This document shows positions 9,022 through 19,029 of a DNA stretch of 64,000 nucleotides, piece after piece (position 1 is the stretch's first letter; every line of letters starts with the position of its first letter). The stretch lies in contig JAGDMF010000013.1 in the NCBI GenBank assembly GCA_017860455.1, forward strand, positions 1 through 64,000, in the 5' to 3' direction. The stretch is from Bacteroidota bacterium. Lineage in GTDB: Bacteria; Bacteroidota; Bacteroidia; Bacteroidales; WCHB1-69. A model generated the notes under the pieces. The model was not told where the DNA came from. It made no database searches and worked only from the letters and a program-made list of their open reading frames with translations. The translations under genes and the position numbers were made by a program.

Positions 9022-11841
9022 ATGAAATTAGTAAAAATGCTCTTGATGGCTATTGTTATGATGGCTATCGTTTTAGGGAATGCGCAGACTACAAAGCCTG
9101 CATATCCTGTTAATCAACCTATCCCTTCTGACCAGAAAGTGATCACCGGTCAGCTCGAAAATGGCTTGAAATATTATATTAAAGCCAACAAAAAACCTGA
9201 AAAGCGTGCTGTATTTTTCTTAGCTGTTGACGCTGGTTCCGTGTTAGAAAGAGATGACCAAATGGGATTAGCCCATTTCGTAGAACACATGGGTTTTAAC
9301 GGGACCAAACAGTTTCCGGGAAATACTCTTGTAAGTGAATTGGAAAAGAAAGGGGTTATTTTTGGTAGAGATATCAATGCATCCACCGGACTTGAAAGTA
9401 CACAATATTATGTTGTTCTTCCTACTGATGACTCTGTTCTTTTTGATATGGGTTTGAAAATCTTAGATGGTTGGGCTTTTAATATGTTGTTGAGTGAAAA
9501 AGAGATCGATAAAGAAAGAGGTGTTATTATTGAAGAGTGGCGTGTTTACAGAAGTGCTGATGAACGTTTGATGGCAAAAACACTACCTATTGAGTTAAAA
9601 GGTTCTCCTTATGCTTCCCGCTTACCTATCGGAACTTTAGAAAATCTTCAAAGTTTTACTTATAAATCGTTAAGAGATTTTTATAAATCATTTTACAGGA
9701 CTGACAATATGTCTATTATTATTGTCGGTGACTTTGATCCAGTTGAAATGGAACAAAAAGTGAAAGATTTCTTTACAATGACTCCGGCAGCTGCAACACC
9801 ATTAAACAGAACCGTTTATGAGATTCCGGGCAACAAAGAACCATTAATTGCTATAGCAACCGATGCAGAAGCAACATCTACTGATATCAGCGTTAATTTT
9901 AAAAAACCCGCTATGAATTTTAAAACGTATGCTGATTATAGAAAAATGATGAGTATCAATCTGTTCTGTTTTATGTTAAGACAAAGATATGATGAGATCA
10001 GTGAACAAAAAACATCTCCTTTTACCTACGGAGGAGCATGGTATAGTGATTACTGGTCCAAGAAAAATGATGCATTTTCATTATCATTTTCTGCAAAAGA
10101 GGGAAAAGCAATGCCAACCTTAGAAGTGATGTTGACAGAATTAAAACGCTTAGAACAATTTGGATTTGTAGCAACCGAATTTGAAAGAGCTAAAAGCAGC
10201 TTTTTAGCTTCTGTAGAAAAATCAGCTAAAGAAGCAGACAAGAAAGATTCCAGAAATCATGCATATACTATCGCAAATTCATTCTACGGTGATCGTCCTA
10301 TTCTTAGTGATTCTTTAAATTTGTTATTAACTAAATACTTTATTGACGGTATTACAATAGAAGAGATCAACAGTTTAATCAAAGATATGATCTCTGAAGA
10401 AAATATCACTGTTGTTTTAACTATGCCTGAAAAGAAAGAGATAAAAGTGCCAACTGATGTTGAGATCAAAAAGATGTTTGAAAAAGTGAAAAAAATGAAA
10501 ACATCTCCTTACATTGACAAGGTAAATAGTTCCCCATTTTTAGTAAAAGAACCAACATCCGGAAAAGTAATTTCTAAAAAAGTAAACAACGAACTGGGCT
10601 TTACAGAATTGGTTTTAAGCAATGGTGCAAAAGTGATTATTAAACCAACAACATATCAAAATGATGAGATTCAGTTGGTAGCATTCAGCAAAGGTGGAAA
10701 TTCAATTTATCCGGACAATAAATTGATTAATGCTTATTATGCAACAGATGTAATCAGTTCATCCGGTATTGGTAATTACACTTCAGTAGATTACACCAAA
10801 TTCATGATGGGGAAAAAATACTCCATTTATCCTTACATTTCAACCTATGATGAAGGATTTAACGGCAATACTACTGTAAAAGACTTTGAATTTTTCTTAC
10901 AACATCTATATATGTACTTTGAAGCTCCACGTGCAGATCAGGATGTTTTGGATAGAATGATGACAGAATGGAAAGATCAGATTAGTATGCAAAAAAACTC
11001 CAGAGATTACCAATTTTCTAAGTTTACGCAACAACAAATGTATCCCAATAATACCCGTATGATCTTTTTGGATGAAAAAAATATCACAAAAATTAATTTA
11101 GGTGAGATGAAGAAAATCTTTAAAGAAAGATTTACAAACGCCGGTGAATTCACTTTTATTTTAGTAGGAAATATTGATGTTGACAAAGTTATTCCGATGA
11201 TTGAAAAATATATTGGTGGAATTCCGGGAAAAACAGCTAAAGAAGAAATTATAAACAGAGTTCCTGAGTTTGCAAAAGGAGTTGTTGATAAAACTTTCAA
11301 AATGGGTGTTTCTGAAAAAACTACTGTTTCAATTGCTACCAATCAGGTTTATCAATGGAGTGAAAAATCAATTTTAGCCATTTCAGCATTAAACAGTATC
11401 ATGCAAATTAAAATGACTGAAAATATACGGGAAAAATTAGGGGGAACGTATGGTGCCAGATTGGGCTTATATCCAACTAAATGGCCGGTTCAACGGATCA
11501 TGATGAGTATTAGCTTAGGATGTGAGCCAGCCAGAATTGAAGAGTTAACCAATGCCATCTGGGCAACCATTGATGAAATTATGTTGAATGGTCCAACTGA
11601 AATTGACTTAAAAAAAGTAAAAGAGCAGATGATCAGAAGTTATGAAGTTTCTTTAGAAAATAATAGAACATGGACATCAAGCATTAAAAGCATGTATTAT
11701 TTAGACAATCAGTTTTACACATTAGCTCAATACAAAGAAATAGTTAATGCTCTTACTATTGAAGATATTAAAACTGTGGCTCAATACATGAAACACAACG
11801 AATATGTCAGAACCATTTTATTACCTGAAAGTGCAAACTAA
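9022..11841 (+). CDS. M16-family zinc metallopeptidase (PqqL-like), exported
   Basis: 939 aa with a signal peptide (MKLVKMLLMAIVMMAIVLG...NAQ). The inverted zinc motif HFVEH gives His85, Glu88 and His89. The third ligand lies in ERGVIIEEW (Glu171 or Glu172). Two tandem M16 units follow, with an inactive C-terminal half from about residue 520 that carries the conserved REKLGGTYG patch near 800, the usual arrangement for single-chain clamshell peptidases. It probably degrades peptides in the periplasm. It stands alone on its strand and overlaps the asparaginase stop by 4 bp in convergent orientation. The stated length fits the family. Confidence 0.93.
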   Translation: MKLVKMLLMAIVMMAIVLGNAQTTKPAYPVNQPIPSDQKVITGQLENGLKYYIKANKKPEKRAVFFLAVDAGSVLERDDQMGLAHFVEHMGFNGTKQFPGNTLVSELEKKGVIFGRDINASTGLESTQYYVVLPTDDSVLFDMGLKILDGWAFNMLLSEKEIDKERGVIIEEWRVYRSADERLMAKTLPIELKGSPYASRLPIGTLENLQSFTYKSLRDFYKSFYRTDNMSIIIVGDFDPVEMEQKVKDFFTMTPAAATPLNRTVYEIPGNKEPLIAIATDAEATSTDISVNFKKPAMNFKTYADYRKMMSINLFCFMLRQRYDEISEQKTSPFTYGGAWYSDYWSKKNDAFSLSFSAKEGKAMPTLEVMLTELKRLEQFGFVATEFERAKSSFLASVEKSAKEADKKDSRNHAYTIANSFYGDRPILSDSLNLLLTKYFIDGITIEEINSLIKDMISEENITVVLTMPEKKEIKVPTDVEIKKMFEKVKKMKTSPYIDKVNSSPFLVKEPTSGKVISKKVNNELGFTELVLSNGAKVIIKPTTYQNDEIQLVAFSKGGNSIYPDNKLINAYYATDVISSSGIGNYTSVDYTKFMMGKKYSIYPYISTYDEGFNGNTTVKDFEFFLQHLYMYFEAPRADQDVLDRMMTEWKDQISMQKNSRDYQFSKFTQQQMYPNNTRMIFLDEKNITKINLGEMKKIFKERFTNAGEFTFILVGNIDVDKVIPMIEKYIGGIPGKTAKEEIINRVPEFAKGVVDKTFKMGVSEKTTVSIATNQVYQWSEKSILAISALNSIMQIKMTENIREKLGGTYGARLGLYPTKWPVQRIMMSISLGCEPARIEELTNAIWATIDEIMLNGPTEIDLKKVKEQMIRSYEVSLENNRTWTSSIKSMYYLDNQFYTLAQYKEIVNALTIEDIKTVAQYMKHNEYVRTILLPESAN

Positions 11842-12863
11842 ACGGTGATTTCTCCTCTAAGAGGGATACCCATCCAATGTTTCACTTCCTGAACAGATAA
11901 ATTGTGGCCGAGCAAATACATTAGCTTGGCCACAGCTGCTTCTGTAGTGATATCATTGCCACTCACTACCCCAATTTTTCCTAAGGCTACACTGGCACCA
12001 TATTTCCCAATTTCAACAGTTCCTCCCCCTTTACATTGGGTAACATTCATTATGATTATATTATTTTCAACTGCTTCTTTTAATAAATGAAGAAATGGTT
12101 CATTGGAAGGGGCATTACCGGATCCAAAAGTTTCCATAATCACAGCTTTGATTCCGGGAGTATTGAGTACTGAACGAATGGCTTGATGTGTAATTCCGGG
12201 ATATAATTTAAGAATTCCGATATTATCATCCATTTCATCATGTAAAATCAAAGGTTTTTCGGAACATTTAGCAATAAATGGATCATTATATTTGATATTA
12301 ACGCCCACTTCTGCTAATTTTGGATAGTTTGCAGACATAAACGCATTAAAATGCTCTGCATTATCTTTATAGGTTCTATTGCCTCTATAAAGTGAATTTT
12401 CGAAATAGATACAAACTTCCGGCACTCTGGGAACTCCATTGAGGTGAGCAGAAGCGATTTCAATGGAATTTAAAATATTCTCTCTTCCATCGGTTCTCAT
12501 CACACCTAAGGGTAGTTGAGATCCGGTAAGAATAACAGGTTTTGATAGGTTTTCCAACAAAAAACTAAGTGCTGAAGCTGTATAAGACATGGTATCTGTT
12601 CCATGTAGTACCACAAAACCATCATATTTTTCATAATTATCATAAATTCTTCGGGCCAATCGTTTCCAAAAGTCAGGATTGGTATCTGAAGAATCAATCA
12701 ATGGAAGCATCTCTTCACACACAATTTCAGCATCAATGATGTTCAACATGGGTAAATGTTCATAAACATCCTTAAATCTAAAGGGTTCGAGGGCACCTGT
12801 TTCAGGGCTTTTGATCATCCCGATGGTTCCTCCGGTATAGATCACATTGATTTTTCTATTCAT
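11838..12863 (-). CDS. ansA: L-asparaginase, type I (cytoplasmic)
   Basis: 341 aa, full length for the type I family. The two catalytic signatures are present: YTGGTIGM at residues 9-16 and LHGTDTM around 86-92. There is no signal peptide, so it is cytosolic and makes aspartate and ammonia from asparagine. It follows the flavin reductase-rubredoxin gene by 3 bp on the same strand, so the two are almost certainly co-transcribed, though no metabolic link is evident. Its stop overlaps that of the M16 peptidase by 4 bp. Confidence 0.93.
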   Translation of the reverse strand: MNRKINVIYTGGTIGMIKSPETGALEPFRFKDVYEHLPMLNIIDAEIVCEEMLPLIDSSDTNPDFWKRLARRIYDNYEKYDGFVVLHGTDTMSYTASALSFLLENLSKPVILTGSQLPLGVMRTDGRENILNSIEIASAHLNGVPRVPEVCIYFENSLYRGNRTYKDNAEHFNAFMSANYPKLAEVGVNIKYNDPFIAKCSEKPLILHDEMDDNIGILKLYPGITHQAIRSVLNTPGIKAVIMETFGSGNAPSNEPFLHLLKEAVENNIIIMNVTQCKGGGTVEIGKYGASVALGKIGVVSGNDITTEAAVAKLMYLLGHNLSVQEVKHWMGIPLRGEITV

Positions 12864-12866
12864 GAT

Positions 12867-13559
12867 TTACTTTTTGTGAAAAACCGATTTTTCTTTGTCA
12901 CAGAGTGGACATTTCCAATGATCAGGCAAATCTTCAAATGGTGTTCCCGGAGCAATTTGATGATCCTGATCTCCTAAGGAAGGATGGTATTCATATCCAC
13001 AAACGCCACAAACATACACTTCATTTTTGGGAGCTGAAAGATTTTTCAATTTTGGATCAAAATAGGTAGGAGCGGTTTTAGGAGATTTTAATTTAAACAC
13101 ATTTCGATAATAGTCATAAGTTAATGGGGGTTCATTTTGATCAATAAAATCTCCATTTTGTAATTTGCATAAATATAAAATGTGAGTTCCCGCATCAAAT
13201 TCAGTGATCACTTCTGCATCATACCATGCACACATATTTTCCGTAATAATCGGCATTTTAAGAGGAGAATACTGAATTGTATACCCTTCAAATTTATTTA
13301 TATTTTTACTACTTTTGTAACCAAACTGGGCAATAAATTCCCTTTTGACATGTTCTCCAATAACCACAATACCCACTTTTTGAGATCGTGTGATTTTTTC
13401 GGTTGAGTAGTTCTCTTTATTAGAGGCAATAATGATTTGTAATGGATCAGAAGTTACCTGCATAATGGCATTTCCAATAAATCCATAGTTTTCCCCTTCA
13501 TAATGGGTCGTAATTAAGTAAAGACCATAACTGATCTTGTTCAGAGCTTCAAAGTTCAT
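12867..13559 (-). CDS. Flavin reductase-rubredoxin fusion protein
   Basis: 230 aa. Residues 1-165 match flavin reductase-like FMN-binding domains (start [14 protein letters not shown], then [16 protein letters not shown]). After a linker, residues 181-230 form a complete rubredoxin with Cys184, Cys187, Cys217 and Cys220 for one iron. The same order occurs in high-molecular-weight rubredoxin of anaerobes, which passes electrons from NAD(P)H to flavodiiron oxygen or NO reductases. This suggests an anaerobic or microaerobic host with an oxidative stress role. No flavodiiron gene is in the window. Confidence 0.9.
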   Translation of the reverse strand: MNFEALNKISYGLYLITTHYEGENYGFIGNAIMQVTSDPLQIIIASNKENYSTEKITRSQKVGIVVIGEHVKREFIAQFGYKSSKNINKFEGYTIQYSPLKMPIITENMCAWYDAEVITEFDAGTHILYLCKLQNGDFIDQNEPPLTYDYYRNVFKLKSPKTAPTYFDPKLKNLSAPKNEVYVCGVCGYEYHPSLGDQDHQIAPGTPFEDLPDHWKCPLCDKEKSVFHKK

Positions 13560-13592
13560 TTTATTAAAATTAGATGGTATAAGTTAAATCTG

Positions 13593-16049
13593 CTATTTAC
13601 AGAAGTCACAAGATATTTTACGTATTTCCTCATTGTCATAAATACAAGGAGTGAGTTTATCAAGTAGTACGCATAAATATTTAGGATTTCTTTTTTCAGC
13701 AATTTTAACAGCTCTGGTAAAAAGAGAACTCATAAAAAATTCCTCTTTATAACCGGTCAATGAGATATAGGCAAATAGGAAATCCTCAGATATTTTTGGA
13801 TTATCAATAAATGGGGTCATGATATCAATAGCATAATCATAATCATTTCCTTTGATGAATATATTGGCCAATTTATAAGCTGCTTCCCAGCTATCCATAA
13901 CAGGATTTCTGATTGCTTTTATTTTCGCATAAGTAGCGATATTCAAAGTTGCATTTTCTGAATTTTTAGGAGCAGTTTTCAAATATTCCAAAATTTTAAT
14001 TTGAAATTCCATATTCAAATTATTGATTCGATCAACAGGAAGGGATGGAATGGTATATAATTTATCAATATCTGTTTGAATTTTAAGAATTTGGGCATTG
14101 TTTTCCAATGGTTTTCCCAAAGCATCAACCACTGTCATATTAAAATTGGAAACCGGATTTTTAGGATCCATATTAAACACTCTCTTGGTTTTAATTTGGA
14201 TTTTATCCTCCATCGTTGGTGCAGCATAATACTGCATATACAAATTATTGGTTAAAAATGGGATAAATTGTTTTGTTTCAGGAACATACAATTTATCAAC
14301 GTTGAAGCTTTTAAATCTTTGAAATTCAATTTGTCTAATAATATATTGTTGGATCGACATTGCCAAAGCTAAATTCTTTTGTTCGATAGCCTGATTAAAT
14401 TTATAAGATACAAACTCTTGTTCATTAGTTCCATCAATTAGAAATGAAACATGGAAAACGATTTTAGCATATCTTTGTTTAGACAAGAAATCTTTTTCTA
14501 ATTTTTTAGCAATCTCGTTATTATTTTCTTTTAGTTTTTTAATGGCTTCCTCTTTACTCATAAAAGAGATATCAAAGTACTCTTCATTATTCACGATTTC
14601 AGATTGGAATTGAGGCCAACTATCACCAATACTGCTTGTTATGGGCATTCCAGGATACTTAGTCATCAAGGCTTTTTTGATACTTTCTGCTCTGGTTTTC
14701 AAATTTTTCTGATAGGTAGCATTATTGATTTGATCAATAGAGTTACAAGCTATCACTTCAATACTTTCAACTCTAAAAGGTGGAAGGTTTGGATTTCCAA
14801 CACTTATTAATGAATCGATTTCTGCCAGAGTGAAACTATTTTTATTTGGATTGGTAAACGGGATTTTAACATCATAGCTGCTTTTTTCACTAACTGCCAC
14901 CCATTCACCAACTACAGGGATCGATTTTTCATCAATAATAAAATTCACTTTATCATTAGATTTAACATTGTGAGCTTCAATGGCTTTTTTGAAGATGGTT
15001 CTACAGACCACTTTGTCATCTTTTACATAAAGAACATTGATAAAAAATTCATCATCTAAATCGATACTTTCAGGAACTTTGGCAATGATAGATTTTACTT
15101 TAAGTTTATCTTCTGATTCATTGGTACTCATTATTTGATCAAAAGTGATGGGTTTAGAAACGGTTCCTCTGAAGATTTTATCATTATCAATAATCATATC
15201 TTTACAATCATACTGACTCATTAAAATAAAATCTAATACGATACCATCTCCATCTCTTCCGATTATTTTTTTCAAAGTTTTATTATCATCAAACTCCAGA
15301 TATACATTTCCTTCTTTATCAACAGTAATCATATTTGAAAGCGATTCAAAAGAATTATCCTCTAAACATTTTTTACATAATCCTTCATCAAAATATTCAA
15401 GTCCCCCTTTACCTTTTGAGATAGGAAGGTTTTTATCCATTGGAGAAGATTTATAAACCATAAAAGTTCTATCATTTCCTAAAATAAAAGAAGCGTATAA
15501 GGTTTTCATAAATTCATCCGGTTCGCAGGCTATTCCAATGAATGTGTATTGTTTGTCTAATAATTGTTTAACTTGTCTAGGATTTTTGAAAATGGGAGCT
15601 AATAATTCCATTGATGCATCATAATAGGAATAATCCTGAACGCCAAGGGTTGCTCTTCCCTTTGTAACTATTTCAATACCTCTATGAGACAATCCATATT
15701 TTTTTAATCTGTAAAAGGTCGTTTTATAAGGAGCTACATTCTCTTCAGTTTTTTCATTACTGTTTGCCTGAAACGTAGCTTGCATTGCTGCCACAGAATC
15801 AAATATTTCATCATGTTTCAAAGGATCCAGATAAAAGTATTTTTTACGGGCATAATCGATGATATCCGTTATACAATCGTATAAAATCTTAGAATCATAG
15901 TTACCCGGATTGAAATTTTTCGCATATTTAGCATTCTCTTTTAATTCAGGTGCTTTGAAATCAGCATAAGGATTTACGGTTTGAGAATACCCCAAGTTAT
16001 TGATTATCAATAGAAAGGTAACAAACAGAAAGGATAGCTTTTTTATCAT
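13593..16049 (-). CDS. Large exported protein with weak OmpA-like and repeat features
   Basis: 818 aa with a signal peptide ending near residue 22 (NLGYSQ). I recognise no family over most of it. Residues about 425-480 (FRVESIEVIACNSIDQINN...KNLKTRAESIKKAL) read like an OmpA-type helix-strand unit lacking the standard motif. The last 150 residues are helical and Lys/Ala-rich and could be TPR-like. Two Cys pairs occur (LCKKCLED near 225 and ISCDFC at the C-terminus). It lies 33 bp upstream of the flavin reductase-rubredoxin gene on the same strand and may head that transcript. Probably periplasmic or outer-membrane associated. Confidence 0.6.
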   Translation of the reverse strand: MIKKLSFLFVTFLLIINNLGYSQTVNPYADFKAPELKENAKYAKNFNPGNYDSKILYDCITDIIDYARKKYFYLDPLKHDEIFDSVAAMQATFQANSNEKTEENVAPYKTTFYRLKKYGLSHRGIEIVTKGRATLGVQDYSYYDASMELLAPIFKNPRQVKQLLDKQYTFIGIACEPDEFMKTLYASFILGNDRTFMVYKSSPMDKNLPISKGKGGLEYFDEGLCKKCLEDNSFESLSNMITVDKEGNVYLEFDDNKTLKKIIGRDGDGIVLDFILMSQYDCKDMIIDNDKIFRGTVSKPITFDQIMSTNESEDKLKVKSIIAKVPESIDLDDEFFINVLYVKDDKVVCRTIFKKAIEAHNVKSNDKVNFIIDEKSIPVVGEWVAVSEKSSYDVKIPFTNPNKNSFTLAEIDSLISVGNPNLPPFRVESIEVIACNSIDQINNATYQKNLKTRAESIKKALMTKYPGMPITSSIGDSWPQFQSEIVNNEEYFDISFMSKEEAIKKLKENNNEIAKKLEKDFLSKQRYAKIVFHVSFLIDGTNEQEFVSYKFNQAIEQKNLALAMSIQQYIIRQIEFQRFKSFNVDKLYVPETKQFIPFLTNNLYMQYYAAPTMEDKIQIKTKRVFNMDPKNPVSNFNMTVVDALGKPLENNAQILKIQTDIDKLYTIPSLPVDRINNLNMEFQIKILEYLKTAPKNSENATLNIATYAKIKAIRNPVMDSWEAAYKLANIFIKGNDYDYAIDIMTPFIDNPKISEDFLFAYISLTGYKEEFFMSSLFTRAVKIAEKRNPKYLCVLLDKLTPCIYDNEEIRKISCDFCK

Positions 16050-16127
16050 AATAATAATATTTAATATACTGAAAATTAATTTACAATAATAATAAAAATT
16101 CTTTTAGGTTCGCCAAAGAAAAACATG

Positions 16128-16135
16128 TAATTTTG
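16128..16135 (+). promoter_or_regulatory. -7 box TAATTTTG of the trpS operon
   Basis: TAnnTTTG 20 bp before the trpS ATG, in the 106-bp gap between divergent genes. Confidence 0.55.
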
Positions 16136-16155
16136 CAAACAGAAAAATTTTTTTT

Positions 16156-17151
16156 ATGGATACAGTTTTAAGCGGAATCAGACCAACAGGATATTTACAT
16201 TTAGGCAACTATTTTGGAGCTCTAAAAAATTTTATACGAATGCAGGAAGAAAACAATTGTTATTTCTTTATTGCTGATTATCATTCACTTACAACACATC
16301 CTGATACTAAAGCATTACATAATCATATTAAAAATGTGTTAATTGATTATATTGCAGCAGGTTTAGACCCTGAAAAAGCAGTAATATATGTACAGAGTGA
16401 TGTTCCTGAAGTTTGTGAACTTAATTTGTTACTTTCGATGCACGTTTATGTTGGAGAACTTCAAAGAGTAAGCTCATTTAAAGAGAAAGTTAGAAAACAA
16501 CCTGATAATGTTAATGCAGGTTTATTGGGTTATCCCATTTTAATGGCTTCAGATATTTTATTACATCGTGCAGATAAAGTACCTGTAGGAAAAGATCAGG
16601 AGCAACATTTAGAGATGACCCGTGATTTTGCTCAAAGATTCAACAGTTTTTATAATGTTGACTATTTTAAGCTTCCCTTAGCTTATAATTTTGGAGAGCA
16701 ATTAGTTAAAATTCCGGGATTGGATGGTTCCACCAAAATGTCAAAATCTGATAATGAAAACTCCTGTATTTTTCTTTCAGATGCACCTGAATTAATTCGT
16801 AAAAAAGTGATGAAAGCAGTTTCAGATTCCGGTCCAACTGTTCCCAATCAGGAGAAACCTCAATCCGTTGAGAATCTATTTTCTTTAATGCAAGCAGTTT
16901 CGACTCCTGATACCTTAGCATTTTTTGAAAATCAATATGCTCAATGTCAAATCAGATATGGAGATATGAAGAAACAATTGGCAGAAGATATTATCAATTT
17001 TACGGCTCCAATTTATGAGAAAATCAAATTTTTACAAAACGATCATGACTATTTGTCCAAAATCGCAAAAACCGGGGCAGAAAAAGCTCGTGAAAATGCT
17101 CAAAAAACGATAAAGGATGTAAGAGAAATTATTGGTTTAAAACATTTATAG
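16156..17151 (+). CDS. trpS: Tryptophanyl-tRNA synthetase
   Basis: 331 aa, normal length for the bacterial enzyme. The class I signatures are present: LHLGNYFGAL (HIGH variant) near residues 14-23 and KMSKS at 194-198. It charges tRNA(Trp) in the cytosol using ATP. It is first in a tight plus-strand set with the FGE-like gene (7 bp) and rsgA (2 bp further on), and has its own -7 box. Confidence 0.97.
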   Translation: MDTVLSGIRPTGYLHLGNYFGALKNFIRMQEENNCYFFIADYHSLTTHPDTKALHNHIKNVLIDYIAAGLDPEKAVIYVQSDVPEVCELNLLLSMHVYVGELQRVSSFKEKVRKQPDNVNAGLLGYPILMASDILLHRADKVPVGKDQEQHLEMTRDFAQRFNSFYNVDYFKLPLAYNFGEQLVKIPGLDGSTKMSKSDNENSCIFLSDAPELIRKKVMKAVSDSGPTVPNQEKPQSVENLFSLMQAVSTPDTLAFFENQYAQCQIRYGDMKKQLAEDIINFTAPIYEKIKFLQNDHDYLSKIAKTGAEKARENAQKTIKDVREIIGLKHL

Positions 17152-17158
17152 AGGTAAA

Positions 17159-18091
17159 ATGAGACTATTTCGCACAATAAGTAAAAAGATCTGGATCCTA
17201 GTTGTTGTTTTGATCATATCTTTAGTTTTTTTTAAATTATCCTGTAAAGATAAAAACAATGAAAAAATAAGCTTAAGGGAGCAAATTTATAAAACAAATG
17301 ATTCCTTAGATCTCATTTCAAGAGACACCATCTGGGTTAAAATCGGGGCCGGTAATAAAAAGGTAAAAATGGCTTGGAGTAGAAATACAACTAATTTGCA
17401 ACGTAAGCATATTTCAAATCTATTATCGCAGCTCATTTTTGTTAATGAAGGCTCATTTTTAATGGGATCAGATCCCACTATTGACACAATGTGTTCCAAG
17501 TACGAAGTGCCAAGACACAATGTTCAAGTTTCCTCTTTTTTTATTTCCAAATACGAAATTACTCAGATCTTATTCCATGAATTGATGGGATACAATCCAA
17601 ACACATACAGAAACAACAATTATCCTATGACTAATATAAGCTGGAATGAAGCAAATCAATTTATTAAAAAACTGAATCATGTTACCTGTCTTCATTTTGA
17701 ATTACCCACTGAAGCGCAATGGGAGTATGCTGCTAAGGGTGGTAATAAATCTAAACAAACCCTTTTTGCCGGTAATAAAGATATCAATAAAGTGGCATGG
17801 TATAAAAGTAATTCCAACGGATTATTTCAAAAAGTGGGAACGTTAGCTCCGAATGAATTGGATCTTTGCGACATGAGTGGTAATGTTTGGGAATGGTGTA
17901 GAGATTTTTATGCGCCCTATACACCTGATAGTCAAGTGAATCCTACAGGCCCAGCTACAGGAACAACACGGGTTTACCGGGGTGGCAGCTGGATAGATAA
18001 TGTGAACTATACTAGAATCACTTACAGAAACTCAGGAAATCCTGATCTAAAAATGAATTGTTTAGGATTTAGAGTTGTTTTAATACCTTAA
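17159..18091 (+). CDS. FGE-sulfatase (SUMF1/EgtB/PvdO) domain membrane protein
   Basis: 310 aa. One N-terminal membrane segment (residues 11-28) is followed by a Cys (LSCKD, not a strict lipobox). From about residue 95 the formylglycine-generating-enzyme-like fold is complete: GSFLMGSDP, ISKYEITQ, NISWNEANQFIKKLN, LPTEAQWEYAAKGG, DMSGNVWEWCRDFY, YRGGSW and the closing GFRVV. In Bacteroidota many such proteins are not sulfatase activators but envelope or gliding-type factors (GldJ/GldK belong to this fold). Only one Cys lies in the C-terminal catalytic region, so formylglycine-generating activity is doubtful. It sits between trpS and rsgA in one operon. Confidence 0.85.
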   Translation: MRLFRTISKKIWILVVVLIISLVFFKLSCKDKNNEKISLREQIYKTNDSLDLISRDTIWVKIGAGNKKVKMAWSRNTTNLQRKHISNLLSQLIFVNEGSFLMGSDPTIDTMCSKYEVPRHNVQVSSFFISKYEITQILFHELMGYNPNTYRNNNYPMTNISWNEANQFIKKLNHVTCLHFELPTEAQWEYAAKGGNKSKQTLFAGNKDINKVAWYKSNSNGLFQKVGTLAPNELDLCDMSGNVWEWCRDFYAPYTPDSQVNPTGPATGTTRVYRGGSWIDNVNYTRITYRNSGNPDLKMNCLGFRVVLIP

Positions 18092-18093
18092 CT

Positions 18094-19029
18094 ATGAAAG
18101 GATTAGTAACCAAATCCACCGGACTTTGGTATGAAGTGATTGATGAAAATTATCAAGTGATTACTTGCAGACTTAGAGGAAAGTTTAGAATTGAAGGGAT
18201 TAAAAACACCAATCCTGTAGTAGTTGGAGATCATGTTGAATTTGATCTCATGGAAGATGGAACCGGGTATATTACACAAATTGAGAAAAGAAAAAACTAT
18301 ATTGACCGGAAATCTACAAAACTTTCCAAAATCAGTCATTTAATTGCTTCCAATATTGATCGAGCTTTTTTAGTGGTTACGTTAAATGAACCGAGAACAT
18401 CTCTTGGATTTATCGATCGTTTTTTGGTTGCAGCTGAAGGATTTAGAATACCCGTTACTTTATTATTCAACAAAATAGATCTTTATGATGATGAAAATCT
18501 TGCCATTATAAAACAGGTTGCAGAGATGTATGAATCAGTTGGATATCAGACATTATTAACTTCTATAGTAACGTTAGAAGGGATAGAACAACTCAAAACA
18601 TTAATGTCTGGACAAGTCAGTATGTTTAGTGGACACTCCGGTGTTGGAAAATCAGCACTTATTAATGTTGTTTTTCCAAATTTGAATCTTAAGGTTGGAG
18701 AGATTTCCGACTATCATAAAAAAGGGAAACACACGACCACATTTGCCCAAATGTATCCTATTGATCATCATAGTTTTATCGTTGATACTCCCGGGATCAA
18801 AGAATTTGGTCTTATAGAATATTCTAAAGAGGAGATTCGGGATTATTTTCCAGAGATTAGAAAATACAACAATTGTTGTAAGTTTTCCAATTGTTCCCAT
18901 GTTCATGAACCGGGATGTGCTGTTATAAAAGCAGTAGAGGAGGGTTTGATTCCCTCCTCCAGATATTTGAATTATATAGCCATCATTAGTGATGATGACA
19001 TGAATATTGCTGATTGGCAACTACTTTGA
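18094..19029 (+). CDS. rsgA: Ribosome small-subunit GTPase RsgA
   Basis: 311 aa, normal length. An OB-fold N-terminal region is followed by the circularly permuted GTPase core: FNKID (G4) comes before the P-loop GHSGVGKS (180-187) and DTPG (G3). The C-terminus has the zinc site with CCKFSNCSHVHEPGC. It assists late 30S maturation and is stimulated by the ribosome. It ends the trpS operon and overlaps the DUF1573 gene by 9 bp, tail to tail. Confidence 0.96.
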   Translation: MKGLVTKSTGLWYEVIDENYQVITCRLRGKFRIEGIKNTNPVVVGDHVEFDLMEDGTGYITQIEKRKNYIDRKSTKLSKISHLIASNIDRAFLVVTLNEPRTSLGFIDRFLVAAEGFRIPVTLLFNKIDLYDDENLAIIKQVAEMYESVGYQTLLTSIVTLEGIEQLKTLMSGQVSMFSGHSGVGKSALINVVFPNLNLKVGEISDYHKKGKHTTTFAQMYPIDHHSFIVDTPGIKEFGLIEYSKEEIRDYFPEIRKYNNCCKFSNCSHVHEPGCAVIKAVEEGLIPSSRYLNYIAIISDDDMNIADWQLL